NCBI GenBank assembly: GCA_030824585.1
Contig: JAVBXM010000014.1
Location: 1 to 64,000, forward strand
Source of the DNA: Phaeospirillum sp.
GTDB lineage: Bacteria > Pseudomonadota > Alphaproteobacteria > Rhodospirillales > Magnetospirillaceae
Direction: 5' to 3'
DNA: 64,000 nt
Made by a program: the position numbers and the translations under genes. This document shows positions 35,742 through 45,628 of the stretch, in pieces. How positions within the stretch are numbered: position 1 is the first letter of the stretch; each line of letters opens with the position of its first letter. A model generated the notes under the pieces. It saw only the letters and a list, made by a program, of their open reading frames with translations. It ran no database searches and was not told the DNA's origin.

Positions 35742-36956
35742 CTACTTCTTCACCATGGGGCAGGCCGAACCGGCCAGCGGCTTGAACGCCTCGGCCGCCG
35801 GGATGGTCGCCTGGATGGTGTAGAAGTCCCAGTCGCCCCTGGACTCGGCCGGGGTCTTCACCTTGACCAGCAGCATGTCGTGGATCACCCGCCCGTCGGG
35901 GCGGATGGCGGCGTTGCGCATCACCGCGTCCGAGATGGGCATCTCGCGCATCTTGGCCGACACCACCTTGGCCTCGGTGGTCTTGGCCGCCGCCACGGCG
36001 CGCAGGTAATGCAGCACGCTGGAATAGGTGCCGGCCTGCACCATGGTCGGCTTGCGGTCCTTGAAGGCTTTCTGGAAGCGGGCGGCGAAGGCGCGGGCCT
36101 GGTCGTCCTGGTCCCAGTAGAAGCCCTCGGTGAAGGTCAGCCCCTGGGCGATCTCGAGGCCCAGGCTGCGGATGTCGGTCAGGAAGATCAGCAGCGGCAC
36201 CACCTGCTGCCCGCCCTGGACGATGCCGAACTCGCGCGCCGTCTTGATGGCGTTGATGGTGTCGGCGGCGCCGTTGGCCAGGGCGATCACCTGGGCCTTG
36301 GAACTTTGCGCCGACAGCAGGAAGGACGACATGTCCGACGAGTTGAGCGGGTGGCGGACGCTGCCCATCACCTTGCCGCCCAACTGATTGACCATGGCCA
36401 TGGAATCCGCCTCCAGGGAATGGCCGAAGGCATAATCCACCGTCAGGAAGTACCAGCTCTTGCCGCCCATCTTGGTGATGGCCTGGGCCGACCCCGCCGC
36501 CAGGGCATAGGTGTCGAACATCCAGTGGAAGCCGTTGGGCGAACAATCCTCGTTGGTCAGCTTGGTGGTGGCCGGCCCGGAATACATGGCCACGAAATTG
36601 TGGTCCACCGTCAGCTTCTGCACCCCCAGCGCCACCGCCGAGTTGGTGAGGTCGGCAATGGCGTTGACCTTGTTGACATCGGCCCATTCGCGGGCCTTCT
36701 GCACGCCGATATCCGCCTTGTTCTGGTGATCGATGGACAGAAGCTCGATCTTCATGCCCTTGCATTCCTTGGCCAGGCATTCGTCGAGGGCCAGTTGGGC
36801 CGCCGCCACCGAGCCGGGGCCGCCCATGTCCGAATAGGGGCCCGACATGTCCGACAGAATGCCGATCTTGACGGCCTGCTCCGCCGCCGAAGGGAAGGCG
36901 GCCAGCGAAAGGGCCATGGCGCCGGCCAGGGCCGGAATCCTTGCGTTCCTGATCAT
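35742..36956 (-). CDS. ABC transporter substrate-binding protein, branched-chain amino acid type
   Basis: A 404-residue periplasmic type I binding protein. I start at MIRNARIPALAG because GGGGAAA lies upstream of that ATG and a clear signal peptide follows (ALAGAMALSLAAFPSAAEQ). The fold begins VKIGILSDMSGPYSDMGGPGSVAAAQLALDE, as in LivJ/AmiC-like proteins. No permease or ATPase gene adjoins it; the nearest LIV operon at 38734-43303 has its own, different binding protein. This one may therefore feed that transporter with a second substrate, for example urea, amides or aromatic acids, which is inference. Confidence 0.88.
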   Translation of the reverse strand: MIRNARIPALAGAMALSLAAFPSAAEQAVKIGILSDMSGPYSDMGGPGSVAAAQLALDECLAKECKGMKIELLSIDHQNKADIGVQKAREWADVNKVNAIADLTNSAVALGVQKLTVDHNFVAMYSGPATTKLTNEDCSPNGFHWMFDTYALAAGSAQAITKMGGKSWYFLTVDYAFGHSLEADSMAMVNQLGGKVMGSVRHPLNSSDMSSFLLSAQSSKAQVIALANGAADTINAIKTAREFGIVQGGQQVVPLLIFLTDIRSLGLEIAQGLTFTEGFYWDQDDQARAFAARFQKAFKDRKPTMVQAGTYSSVLHYLRAVAAAKTTEAKVVSAKMREMPISDAVMRNAAIRPDGRVIHDMLLVKVKTPAESRGDWDFYTIQATIPAAEAFKPLAGSACPMVKK

Positions 36957-37117
36957 GAGAGCGTTTCCCCATCTGTGAAGTCCGGCGGGGGCTTCGCCCC
37001 TCGTTGCCTTCATCAAATCACAGCAGGGGCAGGCAAAGAAACGAATATCTGTTCGTTTAAAGGGTGGGTCGCGCCCCATTGCGCGTCCCGCCCCGGTGCG
37101 CTAAATGTGCCGGACGC

Positions 37118-37207
37118 GGAAGGGTGGCAGAGTGGTCTATTGCAGCGGTCTTGAAAACCGCAGGCCCCGCAAGGGGTCCGGGGGTTCGAATCCCTCCCCT
37201 TCCGCCA
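37118..37207 (+). tRNA. tRNA-Ser (anticodon TGA)
   Basis: A 90-nt class II tRNA. The acceptor strand GGAAGGG pairs with CCCTTCC near the end, followed by the G discriminator and an encoded CCA (37205-37207). The anticodon stem-loop is GCGGT-CTTGAAA-ACCGC with anticodon TGA, the long variable arm is CCCCGCAAGGGG-like, and the T arm contains GGTTCGAATCC. The long arm and G discriminator are serine identity elements. It reads UCA and other UCN codons. The TPR-methyltransferase gene ends convergently 2 bp away. Confidence 0.97.
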
Positions 37208-37208
37208 A

Positions 37209-38699
37209 TCAGACGGCCCGCAATACATAGGCCCGGCCGGCGATGTCCTGGCCCAGTTCCTTGCGCAGGGGAAAATCCCGCTGGCGGATGACGGCGAAGC
37301 CGAAGCGGGCGGCCAGATCGGCGATATAGGCCGATGAATGGGCGAAGCGGCCGCTGCTTTGGCCGGTAACACCCCTCCCCTCGTCGACCTCGACGGAAAA
37401 GGCGAACCAGCCGCCGGGCCGCAGGGCCTGGCGGGTTGCCGCGAATACCTGTGACGATTCGCCGATATAGATCAGCACATCGGCGGCGACGGCCATGTCG
37501 TAGCAGGCGTTTTGCCCGGCCAGAACGCCGACGATCTCGCCCTCGGTCACGTCGTCGTAAAGGCCGCGCGTCCTGGTGGCCTCGACCATGCCGGGCGCCA
37601 GGTCGATGCCGTCGAGGCGCATGGCATGGGGCTTGAGAACAGTGCCGCAAAGGCCGGTGCCGCAGCCCAGGTCGACGATGGCTTTCGGCTGGTCCAGTGC
37701 TCCGGCGGCCTTCAGTTCCTCCGCCAGCACCCAGGGGGCGGAATAGCCCAGTTCATCCACCAGGACGTGGTCGAAGGTGGCGGCACAGCCGTCGAACAGG
37801 GCGCGAGTGTAATCCAGTTGAGCCGCCGTATCCGCCTCCCCGGTCAGCAACGACAGGAAATGGCGGGCCTCGGCATCCTCGGGATCGAGCCGGCAAGCCT
37901 CGCGCAGGGCGACAGTGGCGTCCTCGACCCGTCCCTGGCGGAACAGGGCGCGACCAAGGACCGAATGGGCCAGGGCCGTGTCGGGGGCCAGGGCGAGAGC
38001 GCGCCGCGCCGCCGCTTCGGCCTCGGCATAGCGGCTACCCATCTGGCTTAGATTGCCGAGCAGGGCCAGGGCGTTGGCGTCGTCAGGCCTGAGTGCGGTT
38101 GCCCCCTGCAAGGCCGCGTGGGCGATGGCGGGTTGGTTGCGGGCCATGGCCTCGTGGCTCAGGTCGAGCAGCAGGGCCGCATCCTTCTCCCCGCGGGCAT
38201 AGGCCAGGACATGGGGCAACGCCTCGACGTCGCGGCCCATCTGCCGCAGGGCCTTGGCCAGTCCGGCATGGGCGGTGGGCAGATCGGGGGCCTGGCTCAA
38301 CGCCTTGCCGAAGGCCTCCGCCGCCTCGGCCGGCCGATGCAGGCGGGCCAGGGCCATTCCCAGCCCGGCCAGGGCGTCGGGACGCGCGGGGGCGCAGTCG
38401 GCGGCGCGCCGAAATCCCGCCACCGCGTCCTCGATCCGTCCCAGTTCCATCAGGACGTTGCCGCGATTGATCTGCGCATCGGCGAAATCCGGGCGCAGTT
38501 GCACCGCCCGATCCAGATGGGAAAGGGCGCGGGTCAGTTGGCGGCGCTGGATGGCGAGATAGCCGGCCAGATACCAGGCGTCGGGGTTGCGCGGTTCCTT
38601 CTCCACCAGCTTGCGGTACAGGCGCTCGGCGGTCCCGAGGTTACCGGCTTCGTGGTGGCGCAAGGCATCGAGAAACAGGGGCGAGGGCTGTGTGGACAT
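37209..38699 (-). CDS. TPR-repeat protein with C-terminal SAM methyltransferase domain
   Basis: A 496-residue fusion. Residues ~10-290 are tandem tetratricopeptide repeats (NPDAWYLAGYLAIQRRQLTRALSHLDRAVQL, FADAQINRGNVLMELGRIEDAV and so on). From ~330 a class I methyltransferase follows, with motif I AIVDLGCGTGLCGTVL, LDGIDLAPGMVEATR, and DMAVAADVLIYIGE. Such proteins are frequent in Magnetospirillum-like bacteria; the methyl acceptor is unknown, and the repeats probably bind it. The stop codon lies 2 bp from the 3' end of the tRNA-Ser gene on the other strand. Confidence 0.88.
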   Translation of the reverse strand: MSTQPSPLFLDALRHHEAGNLGTAERLYRKLVEKEPRNPDAWYLAGYLAIQRRQLTRALSHLDRAVQLRPDFADAQINRGNVLMELGRIEDAVAGFRRAADCAPARPDALAGLGMALARLHRPAEAAEAFGKALSQAPDLPTAHAGLAKALRQMGRDVEALPHVLAYARGEKDAALLLDLSHEAMARNQPAIAHAALQGATALRPDDANALALLGNLSQMGSRYAEAEAAARRALALAPDTALAHSVLGRALFRQGRVEDATVALREACRLDPEDAEARHFLSLLTGEADTAAQLDYTRALFDGCAATFDHVLVDELGYSAPWVLAEELKAAGALDQPKAIVDLGCGTGLCGTVLKPHAMRLDGIDLAPGMVEATRTRGLYDDVTEGEIVGVLAGQNACYDMAVAADVLIYIGESSQVFAATRQALRPGGWFAFSVEVDEGRGVTGQSSGRFAHSSAYIADLAARFGFAVIRQRDFPLRKELGQDIAGRAYVLRAV

Positions 38700-38733
38700 G
38701 GGGCGAGAATAGCCGCTTGCCGGCGAATTTCAA

Positions 38734-39437
<704 letters not shown>

Positions 39438-39438
<1 letters not shown>

Positions 39439-40169
39439 CAGAGCTTCTCCTGCCCCAGGTAACAATCCAGCACCCGGGGATCGCGCACCACCTCTTCCGG
39501 CACGCCCTCGCAGACCGGCTTGCCGCTGTTGATGACCACCACCCGCTGGGAAAGCGCCATCACGGCGCGCATGACGTGCTCGATCAGCACGATGGTCAGG
39601 CCGCTCTCGCGGTTGAGCTTGCGGAAGGTCTCCACCATGCGGTCGGTCTCGGCGGGACGCAGGCCGGCCATCACCTCGTCCAGCAGCAGCAGCTTGGGAC
39701 CGGTGGCCAAGGCGCGGGCCACCTCCAGGCACTTGCGGTCGGGCAGCGTCAGGCTGCGGGCCATCTGGCGGCGCTTGTCGGCCAGGCCCAGCAGGTCCAG
39801 CACCTCGCGGGCGCGGCGGCGCGCCTGGGCCACGTCGTGAGTCCAGCGCAGGGCGCCGATCAGGACGTTCTCCTCCACCGAGATGTTGCCGAACGGCTTG
39901 ACCAGTTGGAAGGTCCGGCCCACGCCGGCCCGGCACACCTGATCGGGGCGCAGGCCCACCAGGGAGGCGCCCTCCAGCTCGACACGCCCGCCATCGGGTT
40001 GAAAGACGCCCGCGATCATATTGAAAACAGTGGTCTTTCCCGCACCATTTGGGCCGATCAGCGCCACCACCTCGCCGGCATTGACGCTGAACGTCACGCC
40101 GTCCACGGCGCGCAGGCCGCGGAAGTTCTTGACCAGTCCCTCGACCAGCAGCAGCGGCGCGGCGCTCAC
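39438..40169 (-). CDS. livG: LIV-type ABC transporter ATP-binding protein LivG
   Basis: A 243-residue ABC ATPase starting with GTG at 40169, which overlaps the livM stop as GTGA. Motifs: Walker A GPNGAGKTTVFNMIAGVF, GVGRTFQLVKPFGNISVEENVLIGA as Q-loop, Walker B LLLLDEVMAGLRPAE, and IVLIEHVMRAVM. The signature region reads SLTLPDRKCLEVARALA, unusual because the standard LSGGQ/LPYG form is altered to LTLPDRK; the LivG family is variable here. It forms the ATPase pair with LivF. Confidence 0.92.
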
Positions 40170-41158
40170 GACTCGCCCTCCCCGCCGGCATCCGGCTCCA
40201 GGCCCAGGCGGGTGCGCAGCCAGGGCCAGACCCCATCGGGCAGGAACTTGACGATGGCCAGCAGCGACAGGCCGTAGCACAGCTGCTTGATGCCCGCCGC
40301 CTTGAAGCCCATGGCCTCGGTGGCCATGGTGATCAGCTCGCCCAGGGGCGTGAGGATCAGCGCCCCGAGGATCGGCCCGAACAGGGTCCCCAGCCCGCCG
40401 ACGATGGGGGCCAGGATGATCTCGATGGACCGGTTCATGCTGAAGGCCTGATTGGGGAACAGGTTGTTGTAATAAAAGGCGAAGAACACCCCGCCCAGGG
40501 CCGTCAGGCCGGCCGACAGCATCACGGCGGTGAGCTTGGCGCGGAAGACGTTGATGCCGAGAGCGGCGGCCGCCTCCTGGTCTTCGCGTACCGCCAGCCA
40601 GGTATAGCCCAGGCGCGAGCGCACCAGCCGGCGGCACAGCAGGAAGATGCCCACCGTCATGGCGAGGATCAGGTAATAGAACATCAGCGGATGGCCGCGC
40701 AGATGGATCAGGTCGATGCCGCCACGGTCGCCCACCGGCAGGAACAGCCCGGCCGGGCCGCCCAGGCCGGGGATGTGCTCGAACAGGATGCGGGTGAACT
40801 CGGCGAAGGCGATGGTCAGCAGGGCGAAATAGACGCCCTTGACCCCGAAGCGGAAGCCCAGCGCCCCGATGACGCCGCCCACCGCCACCGCCGCCGCCGC
40901 CGCGGCGAACAGGCCCAGCGCCGCCGGCACGCCCAGATGGACGAACAGCGCGGCCGCCGTATAGGCCCCCAGGCCCACATAAAGGGTATGGCCGAGGGAC
41001 AGTTGCCCGGCGAATCCCATCATGATGTTCCACGCCTGGCCCACATAGGCGAAGTACATCACCACCACGAGGACCGACAGCAGATACGGCCCGGCCACCA
41101 GGGGCGCCAGGGCGAAGGCGGCCAGCAGCAGGCCGAGCAGGATGGCCTGGCGGCTCAT
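40166..41158 (-). CDS. livM: LIV-type ABC transporter permease LivM
   Basis: A 330-residue inner-membrane permease with 8-10 hydrophobic segments. Family features are QAWNIMMGFAGQLSLGHTLYVGLGAYTAA and the cytoplasmic coupling loop SRLGYTWLAVREDQEAAAALGINVFRAKLTAVMLSAGLTALGG with the EAA-like motif, then IEIILAPIVGGLGTLFGPILGA. It heterodimerises with LivH. Its ATG overlaps the livH stop by ATGA and its stop overlaps the livG GTG, so livHMGF is translated as a coupled set. Confidence 0.94.
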   Translation of the reverse strand: MSRQAILLGLLLAAFALAPLVAGPYLLSVLVVVMYFAYVGQAWNIMMGFAGQLSLGHTLYVGLGAYTAAALFVHLGVPAALGLFAAAAAAVAVGGVIGALGFRFGVKGVYFALLTIAFAEFTRILFEHIPGLGGPAGLFLPVGDRGGIDLIHLRGHPLMFYYLILAMTVGIFLLCRRLVRSRLGYTWLAVREDQEAAAALGINVFRAKLTAVMLSAGLTALGGVFFAFYYNNLFPNQAFSMNRSIEIILAPIVGGLGTLFGPILGALILTPLGELITMATEAMGFKAAGIKQLCYGLSLLAIVKFLPDGVWPWLRTRLGLEPDAGGEGES

Positions 41159-42021
41159 TTGCGCGCCCCCATCAGGCCCTGGGGCCTGAGCACCAGGATC
41201 AGGATCAGGATGGCGAAGCTGAACATGCCCTTCATGGAGGGCATGAGGAAATAGCCGGCCAGCACCTCGGACACGCCGATCAGCATGCCGCCCAGCAGGG
41301 CGCCGCCCATGCTGCCCAGCCCGCCGACGATGACGATGATGAAGGCCAGCATGGTCAGCTCGGGACCGCTCGACGGCATCACGTCGATCAGCAGCGAGAG
41401 CAGCGCGCCGGCCGCCCCCACGCAGGCCGAGCCGATGCCGAAGGTGACGGCATAGAGCTGCTTGACGTTGAGCCCGATCACCCTGGCGCCCACCAGATTG
41501 TCGGCGCAGGCCCGGATGGCCTTGCCGGTCATGGTGCGGCGGAAGAACAGCATCAGCAGGCCCGAAATGGCGAGCGCCGCCGACGCGGCCAGCAGGCGGA
41601 CCTTGTCCACCAGCAGCGGCCCCACCTCGTAGGTGTCGAAGCCGTAGGGAACCTGGATGCCGTGGGCATCCGGGCCGAACACCAGAAGGGAGAAGTTGAC
41701 CATGATGATGGCGACGGCCACCAGCAGGATGAACTGCATGTGCTCGGGCTTGGCGACGAAGGCGTCGATCAGGCCGCGCTGCATGACGTAGCCCAGCGCG
41801 AACAGCAGCAGGGCGATCAGCGGCAGGCCGACCAGCGGGTCAAGCTCGAGCCAGGTGAACAGCATCCAGGCGGCGTACATGGCGAGCGCCGTCATCTCGC
41901 CGTGGGCGAAGTTCACCACGCGGACGACGCCGAAGATGACCGACAGGCCCAGCGCCATCAGGCTGTAGACCAGCCCGGTCAGCAGGCCGGTAACGATCTG
42001 GTTGGCAAGGTCGATGGTCAT
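41155..42021 (-). CDS. livH: LIV-type ABC transporter permease LivH
   Basis: A 288-residue inner-membrane permease, started at MTIDLANQIVTGLLTGLVYSL. LivH hallmarks are YSLMALGLSVIFGVVRVVNFAHGEMTALAMYAAW, the coupling loop MTGKAIRACADNLVGARVIGLNVKQLYAVTFGIGSACVGAAGAL, and FIIVIVGGLGSMGGALLGGMLIG. It lies 52 bp downstream of livK; the gap contains a strong hairpin that likely lowers expression of the membrane and ATPase genes relative to the binding protein. Confidence 0.94.
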   Translation of the reverse strand: MTIDLANQIVTGLLTGLVYSLMALGLSVIFGVVRVVNFAHGEMTALAMYAAWMLFTWLELDPLVGLPLIALLLFALGYVMQRGLIDAFVAKPEHMQFILLVAVAIIMVNFSLLVFGPDAHGIQVPYGFDTYEVGPLLVDKVRLLAASAALAISGLLMLFFRRTMTGKAIRACADNLVGARVIGLNVKQLYAVTFGIGSACVGAAGALLSLLIDVMPSSGPELTMLAFIIVIVGGLGSMGGALLGGMLIGVSEVLAGYFLMPSMKGMFSFAILILILVLRPQGLMGARK

Positions 42022-42023
42022 GA

Positions 42024-42067
42024 GAAAAGCATCCGACGGCCGCCCTGATCGGCGGCCGTCGGCTTTT
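42024..42067 (-). terminator. Hairpin between livK and livH (attenuating terminator)
   Basis: A perfect 12-bp inverted repeat CCGACGGCCGCC (42033-42044) / GGCGGCCGTCGG (42051-42062) with a 6-nt loop. On the minus strand the stem is flanked by AAAAGC before and GCTTTT after, the form of a rho-independent terminator. Because the remaining livHMGF genes lie just downstream, it probably gives partial termination so that the binding protein is made in excess, as in many importers. Confidence 0.75.
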
Positions 42068-42073
42068 ACAACA

Positions 42074-43303
42074 TCAGCCGCGCTGTTGCCAGCCCGGAGC
42101 GGGGAATACCGGCTTTGCCTCCGCCACATCGCTGGGCAGCACCACCAGGGGCTTGCCGCCGAAGTTCTGGATGGTGGCCGAGCGGGTGTTGGTGTTCTGG
42201 CCCTTGGCGTCGAACACGATGGGACCGCCGATCATCACGTGCTCGGCGATATTGGTGGCGGGCAGCGCCGCCAGGATCGCCTTGGGATCATTGCTGCCGG
42301 CCCGCCGGGCGGCGTCGGCGGCGATCAGGATCGCTTCGAAGGTATAGCCGATGTTCATCTCGAACAGGGCGTCCGGATAGGCCTTGGAAAAGGCCTTGAG
42401 CAGAGCCTGCGACATGGCGGTCTTGGGATTGATCCACGGCAGGTTGGTCATGCAGTAATCGGAGTACTTGCCGAGCGTCTTGTAGAACTGGGCCTCGTAC
42501 ATGCCGGGGCTGCCGGGCGATACCACCGCCTTGGGCTCGAAACGCTGCTTGACCATCTCGCGGATGATGCGGATGCAATCGTCGCCGTGGGGCACCAGCA
42601 GCACCAGATCGGCGCCGGTGGCCTTGGCCTTGCCCACTTCCACCGCCAGATCGCGGGCGGCGCCGTCATAGGCGATGGTCTCCACCAGGGGGAACGGCAT
42701 GTCGAGCGTCGGGAAAAGCTTGTTGACCGCGCCGGCCATGGCGGTGCCGAAGGTATCGTTGTTGTGCAGGAACACTGCCTTGGTGGGCGTGGTGCCGGTG
42801 GTCTTGAACACATCCTTCATCAGGGCCAGGCCCTCGGTCACCAGCTTGGGCGCCGTGGGGAAGTTGCGGAACACCGTCTTGAAGCCCTGTTCGGTGATGT
42901 TGGGGGCGGCGGCGATGTTGATCACCAGCGGCACGCCGCGCTGCTCGCAGACCTGGGCCACCGCCAGGGTATGGGCGGAATCGAAGGCGCCGATCAGCAC
43001 CTGGGCGCCGTCGGCGATCAGCTTCTCGGCCCGGGTCCGGGCGGTATCGATGCTGGTCTCGGTGTCGGCGACCATCAACTGCACCGGCATGCCCATGTCG
43101 GCCAGCAGGGCGGGCGTGACGTCGGCACCGCGCTTGCAGCTCTGTCCCTCGCGGGCGAGGCCGCCGGACAGCGGCAGCAACAGGCCGATCTTCAGCGGCT
43201 GAGCGGCGCGGGCCGGCGCCCTCAGACCCAGGATTGCGGCGCCGGCCACACCGGCGGCGAGGAAGCCGCGGCGGTTGACCATCGGCGAGGAATGCCCGGA
43301 CAT
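42074..43303 (-). CDS. livK: LIV-type substrate-binding protein with Tat-like signal
   Basis: A 409-residue binding protein started at MSGHSSPMVNRRGFLAAGVA, with AAGGAG 7 nt upstream. The signal carries NRRGFLAAG then a hydrophobic stretch and ARAAQP, which looks like a twin-arginine signal. Mature sequence: LKIGLLLPLSGGLAREGQSCKRGADV and VADTETSIDTARTRAEKLIADGAQVLIGAFDS, a type I periplasmic fold. It leads the livKHMGF operon. The family ranges from leucine to amides, urea and aromatic acids, so the ligand is not certain. Confidence 0.9.
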   Translation of the reverse strand: MSGHSSPMVNRRGFLAAGVAGAAILGLRAPARAAQPLKIGLLLPLSGGLAREGQSCKRGADVTPALLADMGMPVQLMVADTETSIDTARTRAEKLIADGAQVLIGAFDSAHTLAVAQVCEQRGVPLVINIAAAPNITEQGFKTVFRNFPTAPKLVTEGLALMKDVFKTTGTTPTKAVFLHNNDTFGTAMAGAVNKLFPTLDMPFPLVETIAYDGAARDLAVEVGKAKATGADLVLLVPHGDDCIRIIREMVKQRFEPKAVVSPGSPGMYEAQFYKTLGKYSDYCMTNLPWINPKTAMSQALLKAFSKAYPDALFEMNIGYTFEAILIAADAARRAGSNDPKAILAALPATNIAEHVMIGGPIVFDAKGQNTNTRSATIQNFGGKPLVVLPSDVAEAKPVFPAPGWQQRG

Positions 43304-43441
43304 GACTTGCTCCTTGCAGGAAATGAAGGGCGCAAGACTAGCCGTTCGCCGTCCATGCGGCAATGAGGTCATACCCCCTTATGGCGGACGGCGATCCGTA
43401 TTATGCTGGAACGCAATTCCGCAATCGAAGGTTCGAGCTCA

Positions 43442-44749
43442 ATGATCCGCCTGGCCAACGTCATCGTAGCCCATGCCGACGCGGGCGCCGCCGAAGCAAT
43501 TCTGGCGCGCCTGTCGCACAACGGCTATCACGCCATGCACGCCACCAGCCGCGAGCAGGTTCTGCAACTGGCCAAGTACGAGCATCCCGACCTGATCTTG
43601 GTGGGTGACGTGGGCGAGGACCCCATCGGCCTGGGCTTCGTGCTCAAGCAGGAATCATTGCTGGCCGACATCCCCATGGTCCTGCTGGTGGACAAGGTGA
43701 CGGCCGACGCGGCGGAAAAGGCCTGTGCCGCCGGACTTGACGACACCATTTCCATGCACGACGACGACGTGGAACTGCTGTCGCGGCTGCGCCCCCTGGT
43801 CCGCCTCGCCACCATGCATGCCGAACTGCGCCACCGCGCCTGCGCCGCCCAGCAATTCGGCGTCGCGGCCAGCGAGCGGGCTTCGGTGCACGACGGTATC
43901 CGCCCCTGCATCCTGGTGGTCGGCCATGACCACGACGGTGTCGGCGCCATCCTCGGCGCCTCGGCCGAAGTAATCAGCAGCGCCAACCTCTACGATGCCG
44001 AAAGCCTGCTGGAGCACCGCAATTTCGATGCCGCGGTGGTCACCGCCGAAGGCGATCTCGAAGGCTACCTCGCCTTCGCCTCCCAGGTCCGCAACAATCC
44101 CCGCCTGTTCAACCTGCCCATGGTGGTGGTGGTGGACAAGGGCGTGCCGGCGGTGGAGGTCTACCGCCGGGGGGCCAGCCGCGTGCTGCCGCGGCCTTTG
44201 GATTCCGGCATCCTGCGGGCGTCGGTGCTGAGCATGGTGCGCCGCCAGCAATTGCGCTGGTCGATCCGCGGCGCCCTGTTCGAGAGCATGAAGGATCAGA
44301 CCCGCGACCCGCTGACCGGGGTCTACAGCCGGGCCTATCTCGACGCCTATCTGGGGGAACGCCTGGAAATCGCCAAGGCTCACGACCGCCATCTGGCCGT
44401 GGTGTTCTTCTACATCCCCAATATCGAAGGGGTGCGCAGCCATTTCGGCGACGATGCCGCCGAGCATCTGGCCCAGCAATTGGGCCAGTGGATCACCGGC
44501 CTGCTGCGGGCCGAGGACATGACGGCGCTTTACGCCAAGAATCAGTTCTGCGTGGTGCTGCCCGACACCCCCACGGTCGAGGCCGAGGTGGTGATGCATC
44601 GCATCGCCGGCGTGCTGGCCTATACGGATTTCGCGGTCCGCGAGGTCTACCAGCCCATCAAGGTCTGGGTTCAGGTGGCTTGCACCGATGCCAAGACAAC
44701 CGATACGCTGGAGACGCTGCTGGCCCGGGTGCAGGCCAAGCTGGACTGA
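43442..44749 (+). CDS. Two-receiver protein with degenerate GGDEF domain (PleD-like)
   Basis: I start at ATG 43442 (MIRLANVIVAHADAG); an in-frame ATG at 43403 would add 13 residues. The 435-residue protein has receiver 1 (VIVAHAD...DLILVGDVGED...MVLLVDKV), receiver 2 (CILVVGHDHDG...AAVVTAEGD...MVVVVDKG) and a C-terminal GGDEF-type domain beginning DPLTGVYSRAYLDAYL. At the active-site turn, where GGDEF is expected, it reads YAKNQFCVVLP, so diguanylate cyclase activity is unlikely. It may act as a c-di-GMP or partner-binding scaffold, as PopA does in Caulobacter. It is divergent from livK and 19 bp upstream of the FrnE-like gene. Confidence 0.85.
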   Translation: MIRLANVIVAHADAGAAEAILARLSHNGYHAMHATSREQVLQLAKYEHPDLILVGDVGEDPIGLGFVLKQESLLADIPMVLLVDKVTADAAEKACAAGLDDTISMHDDDVELLSRLRPLVRLATMHAELRHRACAAQQFGVAASERASVHDGIRPCILVVGHDHDGVGAILGASAEVISSANLYDAESLLEHRNFDAAVVTAEGDLEGYLAFASQVRNNPRLFNLPMVVVVDKGVPAVEVYRRGASRVLPRPLDSGILRASVLSMVRRQQLRWSIRGALFESMKDQTRDPLTGVYSRAYLDAYLGERLEIAKAHDRHLAVVFFYIPNIEGVRSHFGDDAAEHLAQQLGQWITGLLRAEDMTALYAKNQFCVVLPDTPTVEAEVVMHRIAGVLAYTDFAVREVYQPIKVWVQVACTDAKTTDTLETLLARVQAKLD

Positions 44750-44768
44750 TTTCCGGAAAGGAACGCCG

Positions 44769-45416
44769 GTGAGGATCGAGTACGTCTTCGACACCGTCTG
44801 CCCCTGGTGCTACGTGGGCAAGCGCCGCCTGGAGCGTGCCCTCGCCCTGCGTCCGGAGACCCGTGCCCGCATCATCTGGCGCCCGTTCCTGCTCAATCCC
44901 GACCTGCCGCCCGAAGGCATCGACCGCCGGGTCTACCTTGACCGCAAGTTCGGCGGCAACGCCCGCGTCCAGCGGGTCCACGCCGCCGTGGCCGCCGCCG
45001 GCAAGACCGAGGGCATCGAGTTCGACTTCGACTCCATCACCCGCATGCCCAATTCGCTGAATTCCCACCGGCTGATCCGCTATGCCGGCTCCACCGGCCG
45101 CGAGGCCGAGGTGGTCGAGGCGCTGTACAAGGCCTATTTCTCCCAGGGCCTCGATATCGGCGATGTCGAGGTGCTGGCCGACCTCGGCGCCTCGTTCGGG
45201 CTGGAGCGGGAGCCCCTGCTCGGCTACCTGGCTTCCGACGCGGACGCGGCCAGCGTGCTCAACGACAACGCCCGCGCCCATCGCCTGGGCGTCAACGGCG
45301 TTCCCTGCCTGATCCTCGACGGCTCCTACGCCCTGGCCGGAGCTCAGGAACCCGACATCCTGCTGCGCCTGATCGACATCGTGCGCGAAAGCCAGCCGGA
45401 AGCGGCGTTCTCCTGA
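44769..45416 (+). CDS. DsbA/FrnE-family thioredoxin-fold oxidoreductase
   Basis: A 215-residue protein beginning with GTG, preceded by AAAGGA. The N-terminus is RIEYVFDTVCPWCYVGKRRLERAL, with CPWC as the redox motif, and the cis-Pro loop is GVNGVPCLILDGSYALAGAQ. The insert between is helical, as in FrnE, HCCA isomerase and DsbA-like cytosolic proteins. There is no signal peptide, so it acts in the cytoplasm, probably in thiol-disulphide exchange or glutathione-linked isomerisation. The gene is probably cotranscribed with the preceding receiver protein. Confidence 0.9.
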   Translation: MRIEYVFDTVCPWCYVGKRRLERALALRPETRARIIWRPFLLNPDLPPEGIDRRVYLDRKFGGNARVQRVHAAVAAAGKTEGIEFDFDSITRMPNSLNSHRLIRYAGSTGREAEVVEALYKAYFSQGLDIGDVEVLADLGASFGLEREPLLGYLASDADAASVLNDNARAHRLGVNGVPCLILDGSYALAGAQEPDILLRLIDIVRESQPEAAFS

Positions 45417-45511
45417 ATCGCACCGGTTCGAGAACGCGAAAAAGCCGGTTCGACCATCAAGACACCAAGAACACCAAGAGGATGGAGCAGAATGCCCCCT
45501 CTCTCGCCGTC

Positions 45512-45534
45512 ATGGCCGGGCTTGACCCGGCCAT
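45512..45534. repeat. REP-type palindrome ATGGCCGGG...CCCGGCCAT
   Basis: A 9-bp perfect stem with a 5-nt loop (CTTGA), embedded in TCGCCGTCATGGCCGGGCTT. This wording is an interspersed palindrome of alphaproteobacterial genomes. It lies in the 212-bp gap between two convergent genes, next to short CACCAAGA repeats at 45463-45480 and a terminator at 45542. Confidence 0.65.
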
Positions 45535-45541
45535 CTTCAAA

Positions 45542-45575
45542 CAAAAAATCCCTTCAGCGGCGAACCACTGAAGGG
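45542..45575 (-). terminator. Rho-independent terminator of the class V aminotransferase gene
   Basis: On the minus strand the sequence reads TCCCTTCAG (45575-45567), a 10-nt loop, CTGAAGGGA (45556-45548), then six T residues (45547-45542). The perfect 9-bp stem plus T-run lies 54 bp after the stop of the aminotransferase gene. Confidence 0.85.
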
Positions 45576-45628
45576 ACCTGTTGGAGAGGCGGAAAATAAC
45601 GGCAAGGGTAATCTTGAAAAAGCTTACC

